From an uncultured Bacilli bacterium (GTDB lineage Bacteria; Bacillota_I; Bacilli_A; RF39; UBA660), in NCBI GenBank assembly GCA_934101425.1, contig CAKOQQ010000003.1:85040-149039 (forward strand): a stretch of 64,000 bases of DNA, in the 5' to 3' direction. Shown here one piece after another: positions 37,184-45,134 of the stretch; position 1 is the first letter of the stretch, and every line of letters begins with the position of its first letter. Under the pieces are notes generated by a model. The model saw only the letters and a program-made list of their open reading frames with translations. It had not been told where the DNA came from and made no database searches. The position numbers and the translations under genes were made by a program.

Positions 37184-38410
37184 TTACTTTATTATACCTG
37201 AATAATACTTTTTCTTTCCTCTTCTAATAACTAAAAATTTATCAAATAAACTATCTTTTTTAGTTATTACTTGGTTTACATCTGTAAACTTTTGTTCATT
37301 TATTGTAATAGATCCATTAGTAACAAATTCTCTTGCTTCTCTTTTACTAGAAGCTACTTTTCCTTCTACTAATAAATCAACAATATTGATATCACTATCT
37401 ACTTCAAATGGTTCAATATTTGATAATGCACTTGCAAGTTCTTTTTCTGTTAAACTCTTTATATTTCCACTAAATAATGCTTCACTAATTTTAAGTGCTT
37501 CATCATAATCTTCACTACCAAATAAGAATGTAATTACTTCACGAGCTAATGCCTTATGAGGAAGTCTAAGTTCTGGATTTTCTTTTAAACTAGCTTCTAA
37601 AGATTCAATTTCTTCTCTTGATAAGAATGTTAATTTCTTTAAGTATTCAATTACTTTTTCATCTTCAGAATTTATTAAGAATTGATACCATTCATATGGA
37701 CTAGTTTTTTCTCTATCTAACCATATTGCTTTTCCTTCACTTTTACCAAATTTAGTTCCATCAGCTTTTGTAATAAGTGGCATAGTAAATCCATATGCTT
37801 CCTTACCAGTTTTCTTTCTAATAAGTTCAATACCTGATGTGATATTACCCCATTGATCTTGACCACCAATTTGTAATGTACAACCTTTATTTTCAAATAA
37901 CCATAAGAAGTCTAATGATTGCATTATCATATAAGAAAATTCAGTATAAGTAATACCAATATCTAATCTTCTTTTTACTGTTTCCTTACTTAGCATGTAA
38001 TTGATATTAAAAAATTTACCATAATCTCTTAAGTAATCTATAAAATTAATATCTTTACTCCAATCATAGTTATTAACTACTTCAAAACCAAATATATCTT
38101 CAACTTGTTTTCTTAATTTTTTATAATTATATTCAAGTTGTTCTTTTGTTATCATGGCTCTTTCTGCATTAGGCTTAGGATCTCCAATAAGTCCAGTTGC
38201 CCCACCTACTAATAAAATAGGATTATGTCCAGCTTCCTTTAATCTTTTAGCTACTAAGAATGAAGAATAATGACCAATATGTAAACTATCACCTGTAGGA
38301 TCTGTACCAATATAGAAAGTTAAACCACCTTCATTTAATTTTTTTTCAAGTTCAGGACTACTAATATCATTTATAAGTCCTCTCCAAACCAATTCATCGT
38401 ATAATTTCAT
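37184..38410 (-). CDS. tyrS: Tyrosyl-tRNA synthetase
   Basis: The 408-residue class I synthetase charges tRNA-Tyr. It has the HIGH motif in TDPTGDSLHIGHYSS (about residues 36-50), the tyrosine-binding QIGGQDQWGNITSG block, and KFGKS (in ADGTKFGKSEGKAIW) as the KMSKS equivalent. A C-terminal S4 RNA-binding domain follows (LLVEGKVASSKREAREFVTNGSI). Length is normal. The ATG overlaps the deoC stop (ATGA), so translation is coupled; both genes are controlled by the tyrosine T-box upstream of deoC. Confidence 0.97.
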   Translation of the reverse strand: MKLYDELVWRGLINDISSPELEKKLNEGGLTFYIGTDPTGDSLHIGHYSSFLVAKRLKEAGHNPILLVGGATGLIGDPKPNAERAMITKEQLEYNYKKLRKQVEDIFGFEVVNNYDWSKDINFIDYLRDYGKFFNINYMLSKETVKRRLDIGITYTEFSYMIMQSLDFLWLFENKGCTLQIGGQDQWGNITSGIELIRKKTGKEAYGFTMPLITKADGTKFGKSEGKAIWLDREKTSPYEWYQFLINSEDEKVIEYLKKLTFLSREEIESLEASLKENPELRLPHKALAREVITFLFGSEDYDEALKISEALFSGNIKSLTEKELASALSNIEPFEVDSDINIVDLLVEGKVASSKREAREFVTNGSITINEQKFTDVNQVITKKDSLFDKFLVIRRGKKKYYSGIIK

Positions 38411-39051
38411 AAATCTTCTCCTCCCATTATATTAACACCACTACTTGTACCAAGTCTTGAAGCTCCATGGCTAATAAACTCTACAGCAGTATCATAATCT
38501 TTAATTCCTCCACTAGCTTTTATTTCTAATGTTTCGCTTTTATGACTATTTATCAAATCTAAATCATTTATATTGCATCCTCTTGTTCCAAAACCAGTAG
38601 ATGTCTTAATAAAATTAACAAATGTTTCATTACATATTTCAGTCATTTTAATTATTTCATCATCAGTTAGATAACAAGTTTCAATTATTACTTTAAGCGT
38701 CTTGCCAGAAATAGAATCTCTTATTTCTTCTATTTCTTCTTTAACATAACTATATTCTTTATCTTTAAGGGCTCCAATATTTATTACCATATCAATTTCA
38801 TCAGCACCCTTACTTACAGCATCAATTGCTTCATAAGCTTTAACTTCTTTAGTATTCATTCCAAGAGGAAATCCTATAACAGTACAAACTAGCACACTAG
38901 TATTTTTTAAAATATCTTTAGCTAAAGGTACATAATATTGATGTACACATACCGCTTTAAAATTATATTTAATTGCTTCCTCACATAATTTTGTAATATC
39001 TTCTATTGTTGCATAAGCTTTTAAATTTGTATGATCAATATTCTTATTCAT
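38407..39051 (-). CDS. deoC: Deoxyribose-phosphate aldolase
   Basis: The 214-residue TIM-barrel aldolase splits 2-deoxyribose 5-phosphate into glyceraldehyde 3-phosphate and acetaldehyde in nucleoside breakdown. Recognisable blocks are IDHTNLKAYAT at the start, AVCVHQYYVPLAK, VCTVIGFPLGMNTKEVK, the ADEIDMVINIGALK strand, KVIIETCYLTDDEI (Lys and Glu of the active site region), FIKTSTGFGTRG with the Schiff-base lysine, and the IKASGGIKD end. Length is normal for the short form. It is unusual that the tyrosine T-box lies before deoC rather than directly before tyrS. Confidence 0.95.
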   Translation of the reverse strand: MNKNIDHTNLKAYATIEDITKLCEEAIKYNFKAVCVHQYYVPLAKDILKNTSVLVCTVIGFPLGMNTKEVKAYEAIDAVSKGADEIDMVINIGALKDKEYSYVKEEIEEIRDSISGKTLKVIIETCYLTDDEIIKMTEICNETFVNFIKTSTGFGTRGCNINDLDLINSHKSETLEIKASGGIKDYDTAVEFISHGASRLGTSSGVNIMGGEDL

Positions 39052-39061
39052 AATTCCTCCT

Positions 39062-39266
39062 TTTAAATAAAAAAATTATTATAACTTAAGGACGGAAATT
39101 CCGCGGTACCACCTTAATTCATAATAATTTATGCACTTTCATATATAACGGTATTACCCGATTTGATTCAAAATATGTAACTTATTATTTAACCTTGATT
39201 AGTTTTCACCACCACTAATTCTCTTTTTACTAGTTAAATAACTATTTATTTATCGCCATCAAATTA
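39062..39266 (-). promoter_or_regulatory. T-box leader, tyrosine specifier (UAC)
   Basis: On the minus strand the leader holds Stem I elements (AGAGAATTAGTGGTGG, GAAAACTAATC), the specifier segment AAGT-TAC-ATATTTTGA with UAC (Tyr) at 39177-39179, the T-box AAGGTGGTACCGCGG at 39101-39115, and the terminator arms AAATTATTAT/ATAATAATTT followed by a T-run (about 39067-39132). The specifier agrees with tyrS as second gene of the operon. Confidence 0.93.
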
Positions 39267-39272
39267 ATATTG

Positions 39273-39301
39273 ATTATATAATTATTTGCATTCTTTGTCA
39301 A
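39273..39301 (-). promoter_or_regulatory. Consensus promoter of the tyrosine T-box operon
   Basis: TTGACA (39296-39301) and TATAAT (39273-39278) are 17 bases apart, a perfect match to the sigma-A consensus. The -35 box lies within the last codons of rbfA. Confidence 0.88.
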
Positions 39302-39632
39302 TATGTATTTTTTCTATTATATTTTCTATATTTTTAGCATACTCAATAGATTCATCATAAACAAACTCTAATTCTGGAGTATGTCTTACATCAACTCTTT
39401 CAGATAATTCTTTTCTAATAAATTTACTAGCACCTTTAAGTTCCGTTAATACTTCTTTTTTATCATCATCGTTAAGTAATCTAATATATACTTTAGCATA
39501 ACTTAAATCACTAGTAATTTTACAATCAGTAACAACAACAAAATTAAGTCTTTTGTTTTTTACCTCATTACTTAATATATAACTTATTTCTTTTACATAA
39601 GTACTTTCTAATCTGTCTATTTTCAAGCTCAT
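39282..39632 (-). CDS. rbfA: Ribosome-binding factor A
   Basis: The 116-residue KH-like protein helps 16S rRNA 5' end maturation. It has RLESTYVKEISYILSNEVKN at the start, VTDCKITSDLSYAKVYIRLL in the middle and VRHTPELEFVYDESIEYAKNIENII near the end, all RbfA hallmarks. Length is normal. It lies 128 bases after infB, beyond a terminator, so it may be partly read through from the nusA-infB operon or have its own promoter; a TATAAT is visible about 15 bases before the start codon region (near 39647). No truB follows in this window. Confidence 0.94.
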   Translation of the reverse strand: MSLKIDRLESTYVKEISYILSNEVKNKRLNFVVVTDCKITSDLSYAKVYIRLLNDDDKKEVLTELKGASKFIRKELSERVDVRHTPELEFVYDESIEYAKNIENIIEKIHIDKECK

Positions 39633-39749
39633 AATATCACCATATACATTATACCATAATACTTAAAATAAAAACAAATAAATTATTCGTTTAATCGGTG
39701 TTAGCCATAACCCATTTTGTATCATTTATAGTATTTTTTTGTAAAGAAA

Positions 39750-39769
39750 AAAGGATAAAACTATCCTTT
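39750..39769 (-). terminator. Terminator at the end of infB
   Basis: The stem AAAGGATA/TATCCTTT (4-base loop) starts in the last codons of infB and is followed by a T-rich run on the minus strand. Confidence 0.75.
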
Positions 39770-41875
39770 AATTTCTACCATTTCATAAGCTTCTATAACA
39801 TCTTTTACTTTAATGTCATTATAGTTTTCAATAGTAATACCACATTCTAAACCTTTTTTAACTTCTTTTACAGAATCTTTTTCTCTTTGAAGTGAATTTA
39901 TACTACCGTCATATATAACAATACCATCTCTAATTATTCTAGCTTTTGCATCTCTTTTGATAACTCCATCAGTTACATAAGATCCTGCAATAACTCCAAC
40001 TTTAGAGAATTTAAATAATTGTCTTACTTCAGCTGAGCCAAGTACTTTTTCTTCATATGTTGGATCTAACATACCTTTCATAGCTGCTTCCATTTCTTCT
40101 ACAGCTTTATAAATAATATTATATAATCTAATTTCTACTCCAGATTCTTTTGCATAATCCTTTATATCATTTGATGGTCTAACATTAAATCCAATAATTA
40201 TTGCATTAGAAGCTTTAGCAAGTACTATATCACTTTCAGTAATTGAACCTACTGTACTTCTAAGTACTTTTACATTAACGCCTTCTACTTCAATCTTTTC
40301 TAATGAATTTTTAACAGCTTCACAGCTACCATTTACATCAGCTTTTACAATAACATTAATTTCCTTTATACCTTCTTTTATTTGACCAAATAAGTCATCT
40401 AAAGTTACGGCTTGTTTTGTAGAAGTATCTTTAAATTTATTTTGTTCTTTTCTTTGTTCACTAATACTTCTAGCTTGTTTTTCAGATTCAAAAGCCATGA
40501 ATTTATCTCCAGCTTTAGGAGTTTCATTAAGTCCTGTTATTTCTACTGGCATAGATGGTAAAGCTGCTGTTATTTCTTCACCTAAATCATTTTTTAAAGT
40601 TCTAACTTTACCATAAGCTTCTCCTACAACTATAGGATCTCCTAGTCTTAAAGTACCATTTTGAATTAAAAGAGTAACAATAGGTCCTACATGTTTATCA
40701 AGTCTTGATTCAATAACAGTTCCCATAGCATATCTATTTGGATTAGCTTTATATTCTTGCATTTCTGCAACTAATAATATATTTTCTAATAATTCATCTA
40801 TTCCTTCACCAGTTTTAGCAGATATATTAGTAAATATAGTATCTCCACCCCAAGAGTCCGGTGTAAGACCATATTCAGCTAATTCAGTCATAACTCTTTC
40901 TGGATTTGCATCTGGTTTATCAATTTTATTGATTGCAACCATAATTGGTACATTAGCTGCCTTAGCATGATCAATAGCTTCTTTAGTTTGAGGCATAACC
41001 CCATCATCAGCAGCTACTATAATTATAACAATATCAGTAATATTAGCTCCTCTAGCTCTCATTTCAGTAAATGCAGCATGTCCTGGAGTATCAATAAAAG
41101 TTATAAGTTCGCCATTACATTTAATTTGGTATGCACTAATTGCTTGAGTAATACCACCAGCTTCTCCTTCCGCTACATTTGATTCTCTAATTGCATCAAG
41201 AAGAGTAGTTTTACCATGATCAACATGTCCCATAATAGTTACTACAGCTGGTCTTTTTACTAAATCCTTTGGATCATCATTTATTTCTATTTCTTCAAAC
41301 TTAGATTCATCAATTTTAACTTCTTCTTTTATTTCTTTACCATAATCAAGACATAATAAAGAAGCTGTTTCTAAATTTATAGAATTATTTATATTAGCTA
41401 AAATACCTAATGCAAATAATTTCTTTATAAGTTCTGTTGCATTAACGCCTAATGCCTTAGCTAAATCGTTAACAGTCATATTAGGTTTATAGACTAAACT
41501 ATCACTATTATGCACACTAGTATTAGAAATAAGTTTTTCTTTACTTTTATACATTTCCTTTTTCTTATTTGCTAAATCCTTTTTACTCTTTTGATTATCT
41601 TGTTTTTTCTTTAGTTTTTGTTTTGCTATTACATGATCATTATTTACTTTTTGATTACCTACAACAGCTTCTATTTCTTCGATTTCATCTTCCTTATCTT
41701 CGAATACTTTTTCTTCGCCATCATCTTTTGCAAATAAATTATCAAGTTCAATAATAGTATCTTCATCTAATATTTCGTCTTCTGAAGCAATAAATAGATT
41801 TATTTGTTCACATTTTTTTATTACTTCTTTTACAGTTTTATTTATATCTTCTGCGTATTCTAATACACTCATCAT
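39761..41875 (-). CDS. infB: Translation initiation factor IF-2
   Basis: The 704-residue GTPase brings fMet-tRNA to the ribosome. It has a lysine- and glutamate-rich N-terminal part with an IF2_N module (KPNMTVNDLAKALGVNATELIKKLF, about 130-155). The G domain follows, with GHVDHGKTTLLD (G1), DTPGHAAF (G3) and NKIDKPDANP (G4). Domains II to IV end in EYEEK and the region around ECGITIENYND. The N-terminal part is short, as in other AT-rich Firmicutes. It follows ylxR by 13 bases with an AGGAGGTG site. The gene belongs to the conserved rimP-nusA-ylxR-infB operon. Confidence 0.97.
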   Translation of the reverse strand: MMSVLEYAEDINKTVKEVIKKCEQINLFIASEDEILDEDTIIELDNLFAKDDGEEKVFEDKEDEIEEIEAVVGNQKVNNDHVIAKQKLKKKQDNQKSKKDLANKKKEMYKSKEKLISNTSVHNSDSLVYKPNMTVNDLAKALGVNATELIKKLFALGILANINNSINLETASLLCLDYGKEIKEEVKIDESKFEEIEINDDPKDLVKRPAVVTIMGHVDHGKTTLLDAIRESNVAEGEAGGITQAISAYQIKCNGELITFIDTPGHAAFTEMRARGANITDIVIIIVAADDGVMPQTKEAIDHAKAANVPIMVAINKIDKPDANPERVMTELAEYGLTPDSWGGDTIFTNISAKTGEGIDELLENILLVAEMQEYKANPNRYAMGTVIESRLDKHVGPIVTLLIQNGTLRLGDPIVVGEAYGKVRTLKNDLGEEITAALPSMPVEITGLNETPKAGDKFMAFESEKQARSISEQRKEQNKFKDTSTKQAVTLDDLFGQIKEGIKEINVIVKADVNGSCEAVKNSLEKIEVEGVNVKVLRSTVGSITESDIVLAKASNAIIIGFNVRPSNDIKDYAKESGVEIRLYNIIYKAVEEMEAAMKGMLDPTYEEKVLGSAEVRQLFKFSKVGVIAGSYVTDGVIKRDAKARIIRDGIVIYDGSINSLQREKDSVKEVKKGLECGITIENYNDIKVKDVIEAYEMVEIKG

Positions 41876-41888
41876 AAATAAACACCTC

Positions 41889-42143
41889 CTATTTTATTAA
41901 TTTTATTAGTTCATCATATATATTATCTTTAACCTCTACTTCTAAATTTTTATCTAAAATTTTAGTTTTTTGTGCTTTTAAAATAACATCTTTATCTAAT
42001 TTTAAGTATGTACCTCTACCATTTAATTTACCAGTTTCATCAATTACGACTTCACCATCTGGTGTTCTAACTACTCTAATAAGTTCTCTTTTTGGTAACT
42101 TTTCTTTAGTTACTACACATGTTCTAAGTGGAATCTTTTTCAT
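41889..42143 (-). CDS. ylxR: YlxR/RnpM RNA-binding protein
   Basis: The 84-residue protein has the YlxR signature: KKIPLRTCVVTKEKLPKRELIRVVRTPDGEV and GRGTYLKLDKDVILKAQK. Proteins of this family bind RNA and are tied to control of RNase P in Bacillus. It lies 1 base after nusA and 13 bases before infB. The ribosomal L7Ae-like gene (ylxQ), often found next in this operon, is missing here. Confidence 0.93.
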   Translation of the reverse strand: MKKIPLRTCVVTKEKLPKRELIRVVRTPDGEVVIDETGKLNGRGTYLKLDKDVILKAQKTKILDKNLEVEVKDNIYDELIKLIK

Positions 42144-42144
42144 A

Positions 42145-43212
42145 TTAACCTTCTAATATATTAATTCCTTCTTCTTTAGCTTTTTCATAAGTTTTAATAT
42201 CAATATTATATTTAGTTAATTTATTAGCTAAGTTGATATTTAAACCTTTTTTACCAATTGCTAAAGCTAAATTATCATCATCTACGATTACAATAGCATC
42301 TTTATTCTTATCATCAGTTATGAACACTCTTACATTCTTAGCAGGTTTTAAAGCATTTTCAATAAATTTAGCTGGATCTTTACTATATTCTACTATGTCT
42401 ATTTTTTCATTGCCTAATTCTTTTAAGATATTAGCAATTCTGGAACCTTTTTCACCTATACAAGCTCCAATAGCATCAACTTTAGGATCTTCTGAATAAA
42501 CCGCAATTTTACTTCTTTTTCCAGCTTCACGAGCTACACCATAAACAAGGACAATTCCTTCATTAATTTCAGGAATTTCAAGTTCAAATAATCTTTTAAT
42601 AAAGTTATGGTGAGTTCTAGATAATAATATTAATAAACCTTTTGAATTAGAGTCTACCTTTGTAATATATACCTTTATAGTAGAACCCATTTTTATTTCT
42701 TCACCAGGAATAATAGCTTTTTTAGGAAGTACACCTTGTGTTCTACCTAAATCAATATAATAATTTCCTTGATCTTCCATAGATACAGTACCAATTACCA
42801 TTTCATCTACTTTACTACCATATTCTTCCATAATTGTATTTCTTTCAGCTTCTCTTACCTTTTGTACTATTACTTGTTTTGCAGTTGCAGCAGCTACTCT
42901 ACCAAATGATTTCATATCTACTTCAGTATCAATAGTTTCACCAACTTTTATACCTGGAACTAATTTACTAGCTTCTTCTAAAGATAATTCTACTTCTGGA
43001 TTTTCTACTTCATCTACAACGGTCATATATGAATATAATTTAATATCACCAGTATCTTTATTTATATTAACTTTAACATTTGTAAGTGAACCAGTATGTT
43101 TTCTATAGGCACTAGCAAGTGCAAGCTCCATAGCTTCATAAATGGTATCTTCTTTAATACCTTTTTCTTTAGTAAGTACTTCTAAAGCTTTTAAAAATTC
43201 TTTACTATTCAT
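42145..43212 (-). CDS. nusA: Transcription termination/antitermination factor NusA
   Basis: The 355-residue protein has the N-terminal RNA polymerase-binding domain (LEVLTKEKGIKEDTIYEAMELALASAYRKH), an S1 domain (GTVSMEDQGNYYIDLGRTQGVLPKK, about 130-200) and two KH domains (VDAIGACIGEKGSRI and NLALAIGKKGLNINLANKLT). No acidic repeat domain follows, as normal for Firmicutes. The open frame extends upstream to 43242, but the ATG at 43212 is favoured: it has a GGAAGGG site and matches the family start MNSKEFLKALE. The start overlaps the rimP stop by 8 bases, so translation is coupled. Confidence 0.96.
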   Translation of the reverse strand: MNSKEFLKALEVLTKEKGIKEDTIYEAMELALASAYRKHTGSLTNVKVNINKDTGDIKLYSYMTVVDEVENPEVELSLEEASKLVPGIKVGETIDTEVDMKSFGRVAAATAKQVIVQKVREAERNTIMEEYGSKVDEMVIGTVSMEDQGNYYIDLGRTQGVLPKKAIIPGEEIKMGSTIKVYITKVDSNSKGLLILLSRTHHNFIKRLFELEIPEINEGIVLVYGVAREAGKRSKIAVYSEDPKVDAIGACIGEKGSRIANILKELGNEKIDIVEYSKDPAKFIENALKPAKNVRVFITDDKNKDAIVIVDDDNLALAIGKKGLNINLANKLTKYNIDIKTYEKAKEEGINILEG

Positions 43213-43459
43213 CTTCTTCATTCCCTTCCATAGAGCATACATCTAAAATATATGATTCTTCAATTGGATCTAACTTATCAATAATTGGACTAATTGCTTT
43301 ACTTATTAAAACACAATCATCAACATCAATACCACCATTTTTAAAAATAACAATTCTTAAATAATTAAGTGAGTCTTCCTTAACATATAAGACATCTTTT
43401 AGATGACAGCCATTTTCTTCTATAGTACTTTCTATAGCTTCTTTTACTCTATCAATCAT
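43205..43459 (-). CDS. rimP: Ribosome maturation factor RimP, N-terminal domain only
   Basis: The 84-residue product (from the ATG at 43459, which has a GGAGG site) has the RimP N-terminal alpha/beta domain: AIESTIEENGCHLKDVLYVKEDSLNYLRIVI, GGIDVDDCVLISKAISPIID and EESYILDVCS, which normally runs into a conserved Ser-Pro-Gly segment. The usual C-terminal Sm-like domain (to about 150 residues) is missing; the frame ends with an acidic tail GNEEDE overlapping nusA. RimP helps 30S subunit assembly. It is the first gene of the operon. The loss of the second domain seems real, since nusA follows at once in the conserved order. Confidence 0.85.
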   Translation of the reverse strand: MIDRVKEAIESTIEENGCHLKDVLYVKEDSLNYLRIVIFKNGGIDVDDCVLISKAISPIIDKLDPIEESYILDVCSMEGNEEDE

Positions 43460-43478
43460 AATACCTCCAAATATGTTT

Positions 43479-43502
43479 GAAAGAGTGGGAACCCACTCTT
43501 TC
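43479..43502 (-). promoter_or_regulatory. Perfect 11-bp inverted repeat in the rimP-nusA leader
   Basis: GAAAGAGTGGG and its exact complement CCCACTCTTTC flank a 2-base centre about 20 bases before the rimP ATG. No T-run follows, so it is not a standard terminator. It lies just downstream of the likely -10 (TATAAT at 43517-43522). It could be an operator or an mRNA hairpin affecting translation or NusA-dependent control. Confidence 0.6.
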
Positions 43503-43586
43503 TTCAAATCTACTATATTATATCATAAAAACATGAATTTTTTCATATTTTTTTTAATTTTATGGTAAAATTATATTGGTGATAAT

Positions 43587-44270
43587 ATGAAAAAGAGAAA
43601 AGTAAGTGAAATATTAACATCTGGATTATTTATTATGATGTTTTTATCCTTTAGTACTATTATAAGTTTAGTACTTGCATGTTTAAATATAAACCCTAGT
43701 AATATGTCTAATTTAGCACAACATATATATATTATATTCATGGAAATATTATTTATAACTTTAATTATTTTTAGATATAAAAAAGAATATAAAGCAAACT
43801 TTGATAAATTCAAAAAAAATTATAATTCATATTTTAAAAAATATTTAAAGTATTATTTAGTTGGTATAGCCTTTATGATGATATCAAATTTAATACTAGC
43901 AACTATATTTGATGGAATCGCTAATAACGAAGAAGCAGTTAGAGCAACACTAAAAATAAGTCCAATTTATATGTATATATCAGCAGTTTTACTAGCACCT
44001 ATACTAGAAGAAAGTATATTTAGATTTAATGTTAGAAAAATAATAGATGAGAAATGGTCTTTTATAATTTTATCAGGTGTATTATTTGGTTTATGCCATA
44101 TAGTAGGTCAAATTACTAATTGGTATGATATCTTATATATAATTCCATATTCATCTCTTGGTATAGCACTTGCAAGAATGTATTATGAATCAGATAATAT
44201 ATTTACATCAGTTATGTTCCACTTATTACATAATGGTATACTTGTTTCATTACAATTCTTAGTATTATGA
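43587..44270 (+). CDS. CPBP family intramembrane protease
   Basis: The 227-residue membrane protein has about 6 hydrophobic helices and the CPBP/Abi motifs: EESIFRFNVRK (EExxxR, the catalytic Glu pair), FGLCHIVGQ (the F-x-x-x-H motif) and FHLLHNG (the last HxxxN/B-type motif) near the end. Members are Rce1-like glutamic proteases or serve in self-immunity to bacteriocins; nothing here defines the substrate. The gene starts the plus-strand block, has a GGTGATA site, and its stop overlaps the start of the phosphoesterase (ATGA), so the two are translated together. Confidence 0.85.
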   Translation: MKKRKVSEILTSGLFIMMFLSFSTIISLVLACLNINPSNMSNLAQHIYIIFMEILFITLIIFRYKKEYKANFDKFKKNYNSYFKKYLKYYLVGIAFMMISNLILATIFDGIANNEEAVRATLKISPIYMYISAVLLAPILEESIFRFNVRKIIDEKWSFIILSGVLFGLCHIVGQITNWYDILYIIPYSSLGIALARMYYESDNIFTSVMFHLLHNGILVSLQFLVL

Positions 44271-45091
44271 AAAAGAAAATTTTTATTTCCTTATTTGTAA
44301 TAATATCACTAATAGCACTTACAGCATTATATAGCAGATATATTGGTACAAAAGGATTAGTAACAAAAGAATATAAATTAGTATATAATAGTATTCCTTT
44401 GGAATATAATGGACTTAAAATAGTACATTTTTCAGACTTACATTATTATAGTACTATAAAAGAAAATGAATTAGAAAGCATTGTAAATGAAATAAACTTA
44501 TTAAAACCCGATATTGTAGTATTTACAGGAGACTTGTTAGAAGAAGAAGTGTCCCTTGATAATTTAGTGGAAATATTAAATAAAATAAATTGTAATTTAA
44601 AATATGCAGTTAGTGGTAATAATGACCAAAATGATAAATTTGAAAATCTAATGGAAAAAGCTAATTTCAAAGTATTAAATGATGAATACGATTTAGTATA
44701 TATTGACTCATATACTCCTATATTATTACTTGGATTATCTAGTAGCATAGATAATAATGTAAATATAGAAGATAGATTTAATAAAATAAATGATTCACTT
44801 AACATTGATACAGCATTAAATATATTACTCTTACATGAACCCGATTATATAGATAGAATAAATTATAGTAAATTTAATCTTATATTAGCCGGTCACTCAC
44901 ATAACGGACAAGTTAGATTACCAATAATTGGTAAAATATATACTCCAGTAGGAGCAAAAAAATATTATGATGAATACTATAAAGTAGGTGATACTGATTT
45001 ATATATATCAAGTGGACTTGGTACATCATTATATAAATTTAGATTATTTAATAGACCATCAATAAATTTTTATAGAATAACTAATAATTAG
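44267..45091 (+). CDS. Metallophosphoesterase, YkuE/YaeI type
   Basis: The 274-residue protein has an N-terminal membrane or signal helix (IFISLFVIISLIALTALYS) followed by a calcineurin-like phosphoesterase domain: VHFSDLHYY (DxH), VVFTGDLLEE (GD), VSGNNDQND (GNxD type), and LILAGHSHNGQVRLP (GHxH). The order and spacing match the YaeI/YkuE group, of which a member removes lipid pyrophosphates such as lipid A in Gram-negatives; here it may act on an envelope lipid or wall component. Its active site faces outward if the helix is an N-in signal anchor. Ends at a terminator. Confidence 0.85.
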   Translation: MKKKIFISLFVIISLIALTALYSRYIGTKGLVTKEYKLVYNSIPLEYNGLKIVHFSDLHYYSTIKENELESIVNEINLLKPDIVVFTGDLLEEEVSLDNLVEILNKINCNLKYAVSGNNDQNDKFENLMEKANFKVLNDEYDLVYIDSYTPILLLGLSSSIDNNVNIEDRFNKINDSLNIDTALNILLLHEPDYIDRINYSKFNLILAGHSHNGQVRLPIIGKIYTPVGAKKYYDEYYKVGDTDLYISSGLGTSLYKFRLFNRPSINFYRITNN

Positions 45092-45108
45092 GTTATTCTA
45101 TTTTTTTT
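45073..45108 (+). terminator. Terminator of the CPBP-phosphoesterase pair
   Basis: TAGAATAAC pairs with GTTATTCTA and is followed by TTTTTTTT on the plus strand. It overlaps the gene end. Confidence 0.8.
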
Positions 45109-45134
45109 AGTTAATAATAATACTGGTGAAATAT

